NCBI GenBank assembly: GCA_038257155.1
Contig: JBBSJP010000002.1
Span: forward strand, 124,001-188,000
DNA: 64,000 nucleotides
Direction of reading: 5' to 3'
DNA from: JANJTY01 sp038257155
GTDB taxonomy: Bacteria; Pseudomonadota; Gammaproteobacteria; Xanthomonadales; Xanthomonadaceae
A program made the translations under genes and the position numbers. The notes beneath the pieces are model-generated. The model had not been told where the DNA came from. It did no database searches and saw only the letters and a list, made by a program, of their open reading frames with translations. This document shows, piece by piece, positions 35,117-44,009 of the stretch. The first letter of the stretch is position 1. The number at the start of each line of letters is the position of its first letter.

Positions 35117-36652
35117 ATGAGCAGCACCGCACCCACCGTTTCCCTGGTCAGCTCACCCGAGCCCATTGCCCACTTCATCGGCGGCGAGCGCCTGCTGGCT
35201 GCCGGAGCCGGCACCAGCCCGGTCTACAATCCTGCCACCGGTCAGCAGACAGGAACCCTGGGCCTGGCAGATGCAGCCCTGGTGGACCGCGCCGTAGCCA
35301 GCGCAAAGGCGGCGTTCGACGCGTGGTCGCACACTCCACCGCTACGTCGTGCGCGGGTGATGTTCCGTTTCCGCGACATTCTTGAATCCCGCCTCGACCA
35401 GCTCGCGGCCCAGCTGACCGCCGAGCACGGCAAGACCTTCGAGGACGCACGTGGCGAAGTCTCGCGGGGACTGGAAGTGGTGGAGTTCGCCTGCGGCATC
35501 CCGCATCTGATGAAGGGCGAGACGACCGAGAACGTCGGCGGCAAGATCGACGCCTGGTCGATGCGCCAGGCGCTGGGTGTGGTGGCCGGCATCACCCCGT
35601 TCAACTTCCCCGCCATGGTGCCGATGTGGATGTTCCCCATCGCGATTGCCTGCGGCAACTGCTTCGTGCTGAAGCCTTCCGAACGCGACCCCTCCGCCTC
35701 GCTGATGATTGCCGACTGGCTGAAAGAATCCGGTCTGCCGCCCGGCGTGTTCAACGTGGTACACGGCGACAAGCGCGCCGTTGATGCATTGCTGGCGCAT
35801 CCCGATGTGGCCGCAGTCAGTTTCGTCGGCTCGACGCCGATCGCACGATACATCTACGAGACCGGCGCGCATCACGGCAAGCGCGTACAGGCGCTGGGTG
35901 GTGCCAAGAACCACATGGTCGTGATGCCCGACGCCGACCTCGAACAGGTCGCCGATGCCCTGATCGGCGCCGGCTACGGTTCGGCTGGCGAGCGCTGCAT
36001 GGCAATCTCGGTGGCCGTTGCGGTGGGCGACGAGGTCGCAGACGCCCTGGTAGCCAAGCTCGCCCCACGCGTACGTGAGCTCAAGATCGGCCCCGGTCAT
36101 CTGCCCGACATGGACATGGGACCGCTGATCACGGCTGAACACCGCACGCGGGTCATCGGCTACATCGAGGCCGGCGTCGCCGAAGGCGCCGATCTGTGTG
36201 TCGACGGGCGCGGCGTGAAGGTCGAGAACGGCGGCGAGGGTTTCTTCCTCGGCGGCAGCCTGTTCGATCGCGTGCAGCCCTCGATGCGCATCTACCGCGA
36301 AGAGATCTTCGGGCCGGTGCTGTGCATCGTGCGTGCCGAGAACTATGAAGCCGCGCTCGATATGGTCAACACCCACGAGTTCGGCAACGGCACCGCGATC
36401 TTCACCCGCGACGGCGATGCAGCACGCGACTATGTCAGCCGCGTGCAAGTCGGCATGGTCGGCGTCAACGTGCCAATCCCGGTGCCGGCCGCCTTCCACA
36501 GCTTCGGCGGCTGGAAGGCCTCGCTGTTCGGCGACCTGCATGTCTATGGCATGGACGGCGTGCGCTTCTACACCCGCCAGAAGGCCATCACCACGCGCTG
36601 GCCGACGAGTATTCGTAGCGGGGCGCAGTTCGTGATTCCTACGGGAGGTTGA
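35117..36652 (+). CDS. mmsA: CoA-acylating methylmalonate-semialdehyde dehydrogenase
   Basis: A 511-residue aldehyde dehydrogenase that oxidises methylmalonate or malonate semialdehyde with NAD+ and CoA, giving propionyl- or acetyl-CoA in valine, inositol and beta-alanine breakdown. Diagnostic features are HFIGGERLLAAG, GEVSRGLEVVEFACGIPHLM, GITPFNFPAMVPMWMFPIAI, LGGAKNHMVVMPDA and the catalytic Cys294 in GYGSAGERCMAIS. The neighbouring Glu is replaced as expected for CoA-acylating ALDHs. The C-terminus (SFGGWKASLFGDLHVYG) matches MmsA. It stands alone, without mmsB nearby. Confidence 0.95.
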   Translation: MSSTAPTVSLVSSPEPIAHFIGGERLLAAGAGTSPVYNPATGQQTGTLGLADAALVDRAVASAKAAFDAWSHTPPLRRARVMFRFRDILESRLDQLAAQLTAEHGKTFEDARGEVSRGLEVVEFACGIPHLMKGETTENVGGKIDAWSMRQALGVVAGITPFNFPAMVPMWMFPIAIACGNCFVLKPSERDPSASLMIADWLKESGLPPGVFNVVHGDKRAVDALLAHPDVAAVSFVGSTPIARYIYETGAHHGKRVQALGGAKNHMVVMPDADLEQVADALIGAGYGSAGERCMAISVAVAVGDEVADALVAKLAPRVRELKIGPGHLPDMDMGPLITAEHRTRVIGYIEAGVAEGADLCVDGRGVKVENGGEGFFLGGSLFDRVQPSMRIYREEIFGPVLCIVRAENYEAALDMVNTHEFGNGTAIFTRDGDAARDYVSRVQVGMVGVNVPIPVPAAFHSFGGWKASLFGDLHVYGMDGVRFYTRQKAITTRWPTSIRSGAQFVIPTGG

Positions 36653-36767
36653 ACAGCGGCTGCCGTCCTTAGGCGCCTTGCCAAGTCGAGGCAGCATTTC
36701 GTTGTCTTTCAGATGGCGTTGCGGGGATTGAGCACGTCGGTGAATCACAGAGAATCCGGAGCTGCGA

Positions 36768-37112
36768 TCACTCCAGGATTGCGCGCACCGCGTCCAGCGC
36801 CTCGTTCACCACGATGCTCGGTGCCTTTTCGATGCGTTTGTAGCTGCGCGCTCGCGCATCCACGGTACGAGTCTGGTCACACAGGACGACGCCCTGGGTT
36901 CGCGTTCCTGTCCCCATCAGGCTCACACTGAAGCCGTGCTCCCGAGATGTGCCACCACCTTGGGTAATTGGTGCCACCAACAACAGCCCTGACGCCCGAT
37001 TGAAGTCGTCGGCGGAGAGGACCAGAACAGGGCGAGTGCCTCGGATTTCATGTCCTTTGGTCGGATCCAGGCTGAGGGCAAGAATATCGCCACGAACAGG
37101 CATTCGACTCAC
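36768..37112 (-). CDS. MazF/PemK-family toxin
   Basis: A 114-residue PemK/MazF-like endoribonuclease toxin. Landmarks are RGDILALSLDPTKGHEIRG, RPVLVLSADDFN, GLLLVAPITQGG and VVLCDQTRTVDARAR, the last covering the active-site D/R region. It closely resembles ChpB/MazF. Its ATG (37112) overlaps the antitoxin stop by four bases, the standard coupled antitoxin-toxin arrangement. It is expected to cleave mRNA when free of antitoxin. Confidence 0.92.
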   Translation of the reverse strand: MSRMPVRGDILALSLDPTKGHEIRGTRPVLVLSADDFNRASGLLLVAPITQGGGTSREHGFSVSLMGTGTRTQGVVLCDQTRTVDARARSYKRIEKAPSIVVNEALDAVRAILE

Positions 37113-37357
37113 AACAGCTCACGTCCCACGGGCCCATCGGCCAGCAAGTCGTGGCGTTCCCACTCGGCTGGGGACGCAGGACTAGCAGCCAATCGCTCAG
37201 CCAGGCTCTTGCGCGCTGGAGTAATTGACAGGGTGCGACCCTGTACTTCCAACTCCACGACTGAACCGGCATCTATAGCCAGGGCCTTGGCCACAGCCTT
37301 GGGAATCGAAAGCGTGATCGAACCGCCGGTGCGGCGCAGGGTTGCGGCAAGGGGCAT
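37109..37357 (-). CDS. MazE/AbrB-type antitoxin
   Basis: An 82-residue protein with an N-terminal swapped-hairpin AbrB DNA-binding domain (LAATLRRTGGSITLSIPKAV, SVVELEVQGRTLSITPARK) and a C-terminal toxin-binding tail (ERHDLLADGPVGRELL). It is translated just ahead of the MazF-like toxin. The start at 37357 follows CTGGAGTGGT. It likely represses its own promoter at the palindrome just upstream. Confidence 0.92.
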   Translation of the reverse strand: MPLAATLRRTGGSITLSIPKAVAKALAIDAGSVVELEVQGRTLSITPARKSLAERLAASPASPAEWERHDLLADGPVGRELL

Positions 37358-37374
37358 GTACCACTCCAGCAATG

Positions 37375-37417
37375 TTTTACTAGAGTAAAATATACGCCCC
37401 GCGGCGATCCAATGCAA
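37375..37417 (-). promoter_or_regulatory. Promoter with overlapping palindromic operator of the toxin-antitoxin pair
   Basis: On the minus strand TTGCAT (37417-37412), a 17-bp spacer and TATATT (37394-37389) form a good sigma-70 promoter about 30 bases before the antitoxin start. A perfect palindrome, TTTTACT-AG-AGTAAAA (37375-37390), overlaps the -10 edge and the likely start of transcription. This is the expected place for autorepression by the antitoxin. Confidence 0.7.
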
Positions 37418-37519
37418 CTCGAGGTCAGCAAGCCCCGCAGACATGTTTTGCTCCCCTGTTGCGCAGGTAGGCCTGCCTGCATGTCTTGGGGCTGCTCCAA
37501 ACGAAATGGTCGCGGCGGA

Positions 37520-39205
37520 TCAACCCATCGGCAGCTTCAAACCCTGTTCCTTGGCACAGGCCTTGGCGATCTCATAACCCGCATCGGCATGCCGCATCAC
37601 GCCGGTTCCTGGATCATTCCACAGCACGCGCGCGAGGCGCTTGTCGGCGGCTTCCGAGCCATCGCAGACGATGACCACGCCGGAATGCTGCGAGTAGCCC
37701 ATGCCGACGCCGCCGCCGTGGTGCAGCGAAACCCAGGTCGCTCCGCCGGCAACATTGAGCATGGCATTGAGCAGCGGCCAGTCGGAAACTGCATCAGACC
37801 CATCCTGCATCGCTTCGGTTTCGCGATTTGGTGACGCCACCGAACCCGAATCCAGATGATCGCGGCCAATCACGATTGGCGCCTTCAGCTCGCCGTTGCG
37901 CACCATCTCGTTGAAGGCCAGACCAAGGCGATGGCGATCTCCCAGACCGACCCAGCAGATGCGCGCCGGCAGACCCTGGAAGCTGATGCGCTGCGCGGCC
38001 ATGTCGAGCCAGCGGTGCAGGTGCGGATCGTTGGGGATCAGCTCGCGCACCTTGGCGTCGGTCCTGGCAATGTCTTCCGGATCGCCCGACAGCGCCACCC
38101 AGCGGAACGGGCCGACGCCACGACAGAACAGCGGCCGCACATAGGCGGGCACGAAACCGGGAAAATCGAATGCGTTCTTGCAGCCGACATCGAAGGCCAT
38201 CTGGCGAATGTTGTTGCCGTAGTCGAAGGTGGGGATGCCCATGTCCTCGAAATGCAGCATGGCTTCGACGTGGACGCGCATCGAATGCTTGGCCGCTTCG
38301 ACCGTGCCAGCCGGATCAGAGACCTGTCGATCGAGCCACTGCTCGATGCTCCAGCCGGCCGGCAGGTAGCCGTGCAGCGGATCGTGCGCCGAGGTCTGGT
38401 CAGTCACCGCATCCGGGCGCACATCGCGCCGCACCAGTTCGGGCAGGATCTCCGCAGCATTGCCGAGCAACGCCACGGAAACCGCGCGACCTTCGCCGCA
38501 GTACTTCTCGATTCGCGCCAGGGCATCGTCCAGGTCAGTCGCCTGCTCGTCGATGTAGCGAGTGCGCAGGCGCATGTCGATGCTGCTCTGGCGGCACTCG
38601 ATGGCCAGCATGCAGGCACCGGCCATGGTCGCGGCCAGCGGTTGAGCGCCGCCCATGCCACCCAGGCCGGCTGTGAGAATCCATTTGCCGGTCAGGTCGC
38701 CGTGGTAGTGCTGACGGCCCATCTCGACAAACGTCTCGTACGTGCCCTGCACGATGCCCTGCGAGCCGATGTAGATCCACGAGCCGGCCGTCATCTGGCC
38801 GTACATCATCAGACCCTTGGCATCGAGTTCGTTGAAGTGCTCCCAGGTCGCCCAGTGCGGCACCAGGTTGGAATTGGCGATCAGCACGCGCGGTGCGTCG
38901 ACATGGGTGGGAAACACACCGACCGGCTTGCCCGACTGGATCAGCAGGGTCTGGTCGTCTTCCAGTTCCTTGAGTGCCGCGAGGATCGCGTCATAGCTGG
39001 CCCAGTCGCGTGCCGCCCGACCAATGCCACCGTAGACCACGAGTTCGGCAGGATTCTCGGCCACGTCGGGATCGAGATTGTTCTGGAGCATGCGGAACGC
39101 CGCCTCGCTCAGCCAGGACTTGCAGCTCAGCGTGCTGCCGCGCGGCGCGCGGATGGTGCGCGAGGCGTCGCGGCGGCTGGGCGTGTTCGGCGGGCAGTGG
39201 CTCAT
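37520..39205 (-). CDS. hutU: Urocanate hydratase
   Basis: A 561-residue enzyme of histidine breakdown that converts urocanate to imidazolone propionate with tightly bound NAD+. Highly conserved blocks are VVYGGIGRAARDW, LLIQSGKPVGVFPTH, MTAGSWIYIGSQGIVQGTYE, LTAGLGGMGGAQPLA, DQTSAHDPLHGYLP, GVGPFRWVALSGDPEDI, the catalytic-region Cys in ARICWVGLGDR and VSLHHGGGVGMGYSQHSG. I start at the ATG at 39205 (MSHCPPNTPSRRDASRTIRA), since the upstream 31 codons look random. No hutH, hutI or hutG is adjacent. Confidence 0.96.
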   Translation of the reverse strand: MSHCPPNTPSRRDASRTIRAPRGSTLSCKSWLSEAAFRMLQNNLDPDVAENPAELVVYGGIGRAARDWASYDAILAALKELEDDQTLLIQSGKPVGVFPTHVDAPRVLIANSNLVPHWATWEHFNELDAKGLMMYGQMTAGSWIYIGSQGIVQGTYETFVEMGRQHYHGDLTGKWILTAGLGGMGGAQPLAATMAGACMLAIECRQSSIDMRLRTRYIDEQATDLDDALARIEKYCGEGRAVSVALLGNAAEILPELVRRDVRPDAVTDQTSAHDPLHGYLPAGWSIEQWLDRQVSDPAGTVEAAKHSMRVHVEAMLHFEDMGIPTFDYGNNIRQMAFDVGCKNAFDFPGFVPAYVRPLFCRGVGPFRWVALSGDPEDIARTDAKVRELIPNDPHLHRWLDMAAQRISFQGLPARICWVGLGDRHRLGLAFNEMVRNGELKAPIVIGRDHLDSGSVASPNRETEAMQDGSDAVSDWPLLNAMLNVAGGATWVSLHHGGGVGMGYSQHSGVVIVCDGSEAADKRLARVLWNDPGTGVMRHADAGYEIAKACAKEQGLKLPMG

Positions 39206-39690
39206 GGGGGCTCCGGGCTGAGGATGCAAACCACAATTATGCCATTCGCCCCGATGGCTCCTTCGAACAAGCAGAGCGCATGCGTCACAATCCTGCAACT
39301 CAGCCCTGCCGTTGGTCGGGGTTCACAAATACTGAACCGAATGTTCCAATAATTGCGCACCGGCCGCCGCCGGGAAGGGAATCCCGGGTCATGTCGTACG
39401 CCATCTTTCAGGCACGTTCGCGATCAGCGTTTTGGAGGGAGGCTCCTGTTCCCGCCGCCACCGCAATGGCGGATCAAGATCCGCCCTCCAAGAGCAACTG
39501 CGCCAGCGATCGCATGCAAGGGAACCTCCACCCAAGACGGACGGCCGCAATCGAGCACGCCCCCGATCAGCGTTCTTGGAGGGCGGGTCTTGCACCCGCC
39601 GCCGCAATTTCGGATCACGATCTACCCTCCAACAAGGTGCATCATGCCGAACTTCATGATGCATACCGATACCTGCAGCGAATCCACTCC
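39206..39690. repeat. Repeat-rich gap with REP-like palindromes
   Basis: This 485-base stretch before the RND operon shows no convincing separate gene. It holds GGCGGATCAAGATCCGCC at 39468-39485 followed by CTCC, a sister palindrome GGCGGGTCTTGCACCCGCC at 39582-39600 preceded by GGAG, and a degenerate CGGATCACGATCTACCCTCC at 39611-39630. The first and last carry their flanks in the orientation opposite to the middle one, as in REP doublets. An AT-richer stretch near 39310-39355 could hold the RND promoter. Confidence 0.75.
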
Positions 39691-40710
39691 ATGAACCCCG
39701 TGCGCTCCCGCTTCGCGTTGGCACTGTTCGCCCTGCTCGCTGGCTCCCATGCCTTCGCGCAGGATCCAGTCCAGGTACAGACCCGCGCCCTGCAGGATCT
39801 GGCCGAACTGTCCGAAGGCCAGGCATCGGCCCAAGTGCTCAGCCCCAACGACAGCGTGCTGGCAGCCGAACTGAGCGCCACGGTCGCCGTGGTTCACGCC
39901 GATGTCGGCAGCACGGTCAGCAAGGGCCAGGTATTGATCGAACTGGACGCGACGGATGCGCGGCTGGCACTGGCGCAGGCCGATGCGCAGGTTGCTGCGG
40001 CGCGTGCCAACCTGGGCATGGCCGAACAACGCCTGGAGCGTGCCAAGGATCTGCACCAGCGCAAGTACGCATCAGATGACGACCTGCTGGCACGCACCAC
40101 CGAGCAACAGGGCGCCGCTTCGGAACTCGCGCTGCGCCAGGCTGCCCGCCGTATCGCGGCACGCACGGTTGAAAAGGCGCGACTGGTTGCGCCCTTCGAT
40201 GGCGTGGTCGTGGAACGGCACGCGCAGGTCGGTGCCCTGGCCGCGCCGGGCACGCCCCTGCTGCGCCTGATTGATACCGCAGTGCCAGAAGTACAAGCCG
40301 CATTGCAGGTCAGCGATGCCAAAGGCATTGCTCAAGCGCAGGAGCTGGCATTCGAGAGCCAGGGCCAGCAATGGCCGGTTGCGCTGCAGCGGCTTTCCAG
40401 CGTGGCCGATTCGGCGTCGCGAACCCAGATCGCTCGTTTCAGCTTCACCGGCGAGCCGGCACCTGCCGGCATTGCGGGTGTGCTGCGCTGGCGCGGCCCA
40501 CAGCGCCTGCTGGCTCCGGAACTGATGGTGCGACGCAGCGACACGCTCGGCGCCTTCGTGCTTGAAGACGGTCGCGCCCGCTTTGTTGCCTCGCCCGATG
40601 CGCAGGAAGGCCGCAGCTTCGCCCTTAGCCTGCCCGGCACCGCAGTGATTGTTGTGCAGGGACAACAGGGTCTCGTGGATGGCCAGGCCCTTGCGACATC
40701 CTCCGACTGA
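39691..40710 (+). CDS. RND efflux periplasmic adaptor (membrane fusion protein)
   Basis: A 339-residue HlyD-like adaptor with a signal peptide (FALALFALLAGSHAFA), a barrel-sandwich/lipoyl half-motif (ELSATVAVVHADVGSTVSKG), an alpha-hairpin (ALAQADAQVAAARANLGMAE) and the second lipoyl half (ARLVAPFDGVVVERHAQVG). A C-terminal beta-barrel follows. It links an inner-membrane RND pump to an outer-membrane channel. The pump gene follows after 100 bases. The frame runs open far upstream through repeat DNA, but only the ATG at 39691 gives a signal peptide. Confidence 0.92.
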   Translation: MNPVRSRFALALFALLAGSHAFAQDPVQVQTRALQDLAELSEGQASAQVLSPNDSVLAAELSATVAVVHADVGSTVSKGQVLIELDATDARLALAQADAQVAAARANLGMAEQRLERAKDLHQRKYASDDDLLARTTEQQGAASELALRQAARRIAARTVEKARLVAPFDGVVVERHAQVGALAAPGTPLLRLIDTAVPEVQAALQVSDAKGIAQAQELAFESQGQQWPVALQRLSSVADSASRTQIARFSFTGEPAPAGIAGVLRWRGPQRLLAPELMVRRSDTLGAFVLEDGRARFVASPDAQEGRSFALSLPGTAVIVVQGQQGLVDGQALATSSD

Positions 40711-40712
40711 AT

Positions 40713-40772
40713 GTGGTTCGAGACGAGCGCCCTCGACCCTTCGGTCTCGCTGCGCCCTCGTCACCACGAGCA
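40713..40772. repeat. Dispersed intergenic repeat, copy 2
   Basis: This lies between the adaptor and pump genes. GTGGTTCGAGACGAG at the left and TCACCACGAG at the right match, in reverse orientation, the ends of the element at 16590-16678. The copy is shorter and internally divergent. Confidence 0.45.
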
Positions 40773-40810
40773 GTTTCACCTGAACCTGACCAGCAACCAG
40801 CGACTGCCCA

Positions 40811-43800
40811 ATGCGATTCGCCCGCACCCTGATCACCAATCACCCGCTGGCCAATATCGCCTTCGTGGTGATCATCATGATGGGCGTGATGGCCTATCTG
40901 AAGATGCCGCGCGAGCAGGACCCGGAGATCAACTTCAACTGGGTCAACATCTCCACCGCCCTGCCCGGCGCCAGCGCAGCAGATGTGGAAGACCGCATCA
41001 CCAACCCGCTGGAGGATTCACTGCGCGGCGTGCAGGACATCCGCTTCGTGCTGAGCACCTCGCGCGAGAGCATGTCCAACATCCTGGTGCGCTTCAATGA
41101 AATGCCCGAGCGCGTGTTCGACAAGCGCATCGCCGATGTGCGGCGCGAGATCCAGAACAAATTCAATTCCGAGCTTCCCTCCGAAGCCATCGATCCGGTG
41201 ATCCTGGAGATCACCACGTCGAACGGATTTCCTACCGCCACGCTGGCGATTCGCGGCCAGGCTGGCGACGAGCACCTGCGCTTCGCGGCGCGTCAGGTCA
41301 AGGACGATCTGGAACGCCTGCGCGGTGTCGACAAGGTGACCGCCGTCGGCTTCCAGGAACCGGAACTGCAGGTCGAGTTCGATCCTTCGGCACTGGCGGC
41401 GCGCGGTCTGCGCGCCACCGACCTGGCTGATGGCCTGCGCCTGTGGTTCCGCGATGTGTTCGCCGGCAAGGTCAAGACTGACAGCGGCGAATGGCTGGTG
41501 CGGGTCAGTGGAACCAGTGCCGATCCGGAAGCCGTTGCTGGATTCATTCTGCAACCGGCGGCGGGAACCCAGGTGCCGCTGGATGCGGTGGCGACCGTGC
41601 GTCGCGACCGCCAGATTCCCCGCATGCTGGCCGCGATCGATGGGCAGCCGGTGGTGCTGATGTCGGTCACCAAGGTCGGCTACACCAATACCCTGGAACT
41701 GGTCGAGCGGATCCGCGACTACGTCGATCGAAAGAACGAAGTACTGGCCGGCAGCGGCCTGTCCCTGGTCATGACCGACGATCAGACGGTTCCGACGCGC
41801 GAAGCGCTGGGCATCATGCAGAACAATGCCATCATCGGCCTGCTGCTGGTGCTGGCGGTGTGCTGGGTGTTCCTGGGTTCCCGCATCGCCACCCTGGTGG
41901 CCTTGGGCGTGGTGTTCTCGATTGCCGGCACCTTCTGGTTCCTCGATATCTACGGGTCCTCGCTGAACGTGTCGGTGCTGCTTGGCATCGTCATCGTGCT
42001 GGGCATGCTGGTCGACGATGCGGTGGTGGTGGTGGAGGCGATCTACTACCGCATGCAGCGCGGCATGGCGGCGCTGGAGGCAGCTCTGGAAAGTCTGCGT
42101 GAAGTCGGCTTGCCGGTGGTGGCCGCTGTCTCCACCACCATTGCCGCATTCCTGCCCTTGATGCTGCTGCCGGGCATCGTCGGCAAGTTCATGTTCATCA
42201 TTCCCTTCGTGGTGACGGTGGGCCTGGTCGTCAGCCTGGTGGAGGCATTCTGGATGTTGCCCGCGCACATCGGGGCACTCGGAAGACACTCGATCAGTCG
42301 CTCGCGCACCCAGGCGCTGCGCGAAAAATACACTCACTGGCTGCGCATCAAGTACACCCGCGCCCTGATCCACGTGATGCGCACGCCGGGCCGCTATCTC
42401 AGCCTGGCGTTTGTGATGTTTGTTGGCGCCGCCATCGCGGTGGCAGGCGGACTGGTCAAGTTCCAGTTCTTCGCCTTCGATCCGATCCGGCTCTACTACG
42501 TCAACGTCGACATGCCGCCCGATTCGCCGATCGACGAAACCCTGCGCCAGACCATGAAGGTCGAGGAAGTCGTGCGCGCCCATCTGCGCGAGGGCGAAGC
42601 GCGCTCGGTGGCATCGATGACCGGCATCAAGTTCACCGAAGTTGAACCGGTGTTCGGCGATCAGTACGGCCAGATTGCCGTATCGCTGAATCCGTCGACG
42701 CCCGATTCGCGCGATCTCGACACCCTGATTGCCGACATGCGCGAGGCCGTGGTGTCCACGCCGGGGCGTGCCACGATCAGTTTCCTCAAGATTTCCGGTG
42801 GCCCGCCGGCCGGCAAGCCGATCAGCGTGAAGGTGCGCGCCAATGACTTCGTCGAGCTGCGTGCCGCCGCAGCCGCCTTGAAAGCCGAAGTGGCGAAGAT
42901 TCCCGGCGCCCGCGACGTGGTCGACAATGATGTTCCAGGTCGCGATGAGCTGAATTTGCAGGTCGACATGGAAGCGGTGCGCCGCGCCGGTATCGATCCA
43001 GGCACAGTGGCGCGTCTGATGCGCCTGCATGTTGACGGTGAAGTTGTCGCCGACATGCGTGATCGCGGAGAGAAGGTCGAGCTGCGCGTGCGTGCCACAC
43101 CGCGCACCGTGCAGCAGATCGAAGCCGTGCTGGATGATCCCATCGCCCTGCCCGGCGGCGGCAGCACGACGCTGGGCGCACTGCTGAAGGCCGAACAGCG
43201 CAAGAGCCCGGGCATGATCCGCCACTGGGACCTGCGTCGCGCGATCACGGTCGAGGCAGATCTTGATCCCGAACAGATCGATACCGTCGCTGCCAACGCG
43301 TTGCTGCTCGAAGCCTGGGAGCGCCTGCGTCCGCAATTCCCCAATACCGACCTCGACTTTTCCGGCGAACTCGACGACATCCAGGAATCGCTCGATGCGA
43401 TGGGCGGCCTGTTCCTGCTCGGCCTGGGCCTGATCTACCTGATTCTCGCTGCGCAGTTCCGCAGCTATTGGCAGCCACTGCTGATCCTGGTGACCGTGCC
43501 CCTGGCCTTCACCGGTGTCACCCTGGGCCTGCTGGTGTCGGGCAATCCCATGTCGCTCTACACCCTCTACGGCGTGATCGCCCTGACCGGCATCGCGGTG
43601 AATGCGGCCATCGTGCTGATCAGCGCCGCCAACGACCGCCGCGCCGCCGGCATGCGCACCCTGCACGCCACACTCTACGCTGCGCGCCGCCGCGTGATCG
43701 CCATCCTGATGACCACCGGCACCACCATCGCCGGGTTGTTCTCGCTTGCGGTCGGACTGGGTGGCAAATCCTTGCTGTGGGGCCCTGTGGCCTCCAGCAT

Positions 43801-43897
43801 CGTCTGGGGCCTGGCCTTTTCGGCCGTGTTGACCTTGTTCGTGATTCCGACGCTGTATCGCTACTTCATGCGGCAGCGGCGACCACGCGCAGCGTGA
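40811..43897 (+). CDS. RND-family efflux pump permease
   Basis: A 1028-residue AcrB/HAE1-like proton-driven exporter. The N-terminus (NIAFVVIIMMGVMAYLKMPR) begins helix 1. The proton-relay Asp pair lies in helix 4 (VLGMLVDDAVVVVEAIYYRM). The second half begins near residue 530 and ends with GVIALTGIAVNAAIVLI and VIAILMTTGTTIAGLF. Two large periplasmic porter regions are present, so it is full length. Substrates may be drugs, metals or lipids. The absence of the acrB-like phenylalanine pocket was not tested. No outer-membrane channel gene follows, so a TolC encoded elsewhere is needed. Confidence 0.94.
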   Translation: MRFARTLITNHPLANIAFVVIIMMGVMAYLKMPREQDPEINFNWVNISTALPGASAADVEDRITNPLEDSLRGVQDIRFVLSTSRESMSNILVRFNEMPERVFDKRIADVRREIQNKFNSELPSEAIDPVILEITTSNGFPTATLAIRGQAGDEHLRFAARQVKDDLERLRGVDKVTAVGFQEPELQVEFDPSALAARGLRATDLADGLRLWFRDVFAGKVKTDSGEWLVRVSGTSADPEAVAGFILQPAAGTQVPLDAVATVRRDRQIPRMLAAIDGQPVVLMSVTKVGYTNTLELVERIRDYVDRKNEVLAGSGLSLVMTDDQTVPTREALGIMQNNAIIGLLLVLAVCWVFLGSRIATLVALGVVFSIAGTFWFLDIYGSSLNVSVLLGIVIVLGMLVDDAVVVVEAIYYRMQRGMAALEAALESLREVGLPVVAAVSTTIAAFLPLMLLPGIVGKFMFIIPFVVTVGLVVSLVEAFWMLPAHIGALGRHSISRSRTQALREKYTHWLRIKYTRALIHVMRTPGRYLSLAFVMFVGAAIAVAGGLVKFQFFAFDPIRLYYVNVDMPPDSPIDETLRQTMKVEEVVRAHLREGEARSVASMTGIKFTEVEPVFGDQYGQIAVSLNPSTPDSRDLDTLIADMREAVVSTPGRATISFLKISGGPPAGKPISVKVRANDFVELRAAAAALKAEVAKIPGARDVVDNDVPGRDELNLQVDMEAVRRAGIDPGTVARLMRLHVDGEVVADMRDRGEKVELRVRATPRTVQQIEAVLDDPIALPGGGSTTLGALLKAEQRKSPGMIRHWDLRRAITVEADLDPEQIDTVAANALLLEAWERLRPQFPNTDLDFSGELDDIQESLDAMGGLFLLGLGLIYLILAAQFRSYWQPLLILVTVPLAFTGVTLGLLVSGNPMSLYTLYGVIALTGIAVNAAIVLISAANDRRAAGMRTLHATLYAARRRVIAILMTTGTTIAGLFSLAVGLGGKSLLWGPVASSIVWGLAFSAVLTLFVIPTLYRYFMRQRRPRAA

Positions 43898-44009
43898 CCA
43901 AGCACCGAAGCGGGTGCACCTCGGCGAACACTTTCAGCGTTCTCACCATTGTTCGCAAACAACAGCCCGGCGCAGCGGTGAGCCGAGGCGCACCCTCCCC
44001 ATGCATGGG

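Noticed and set aside
37856..39352. 498-codon plus-strand frame
   Set aside because: It is antisense to hutU, and its composition is typical of shadow frames.
41018..43666. 882-codon open frame on the minus strand
   Set aside because: It is antisense to the full-length RND pump. Its His/Gln/Gly-rich product has no domain character, a known artefact of high-GC codon bias.
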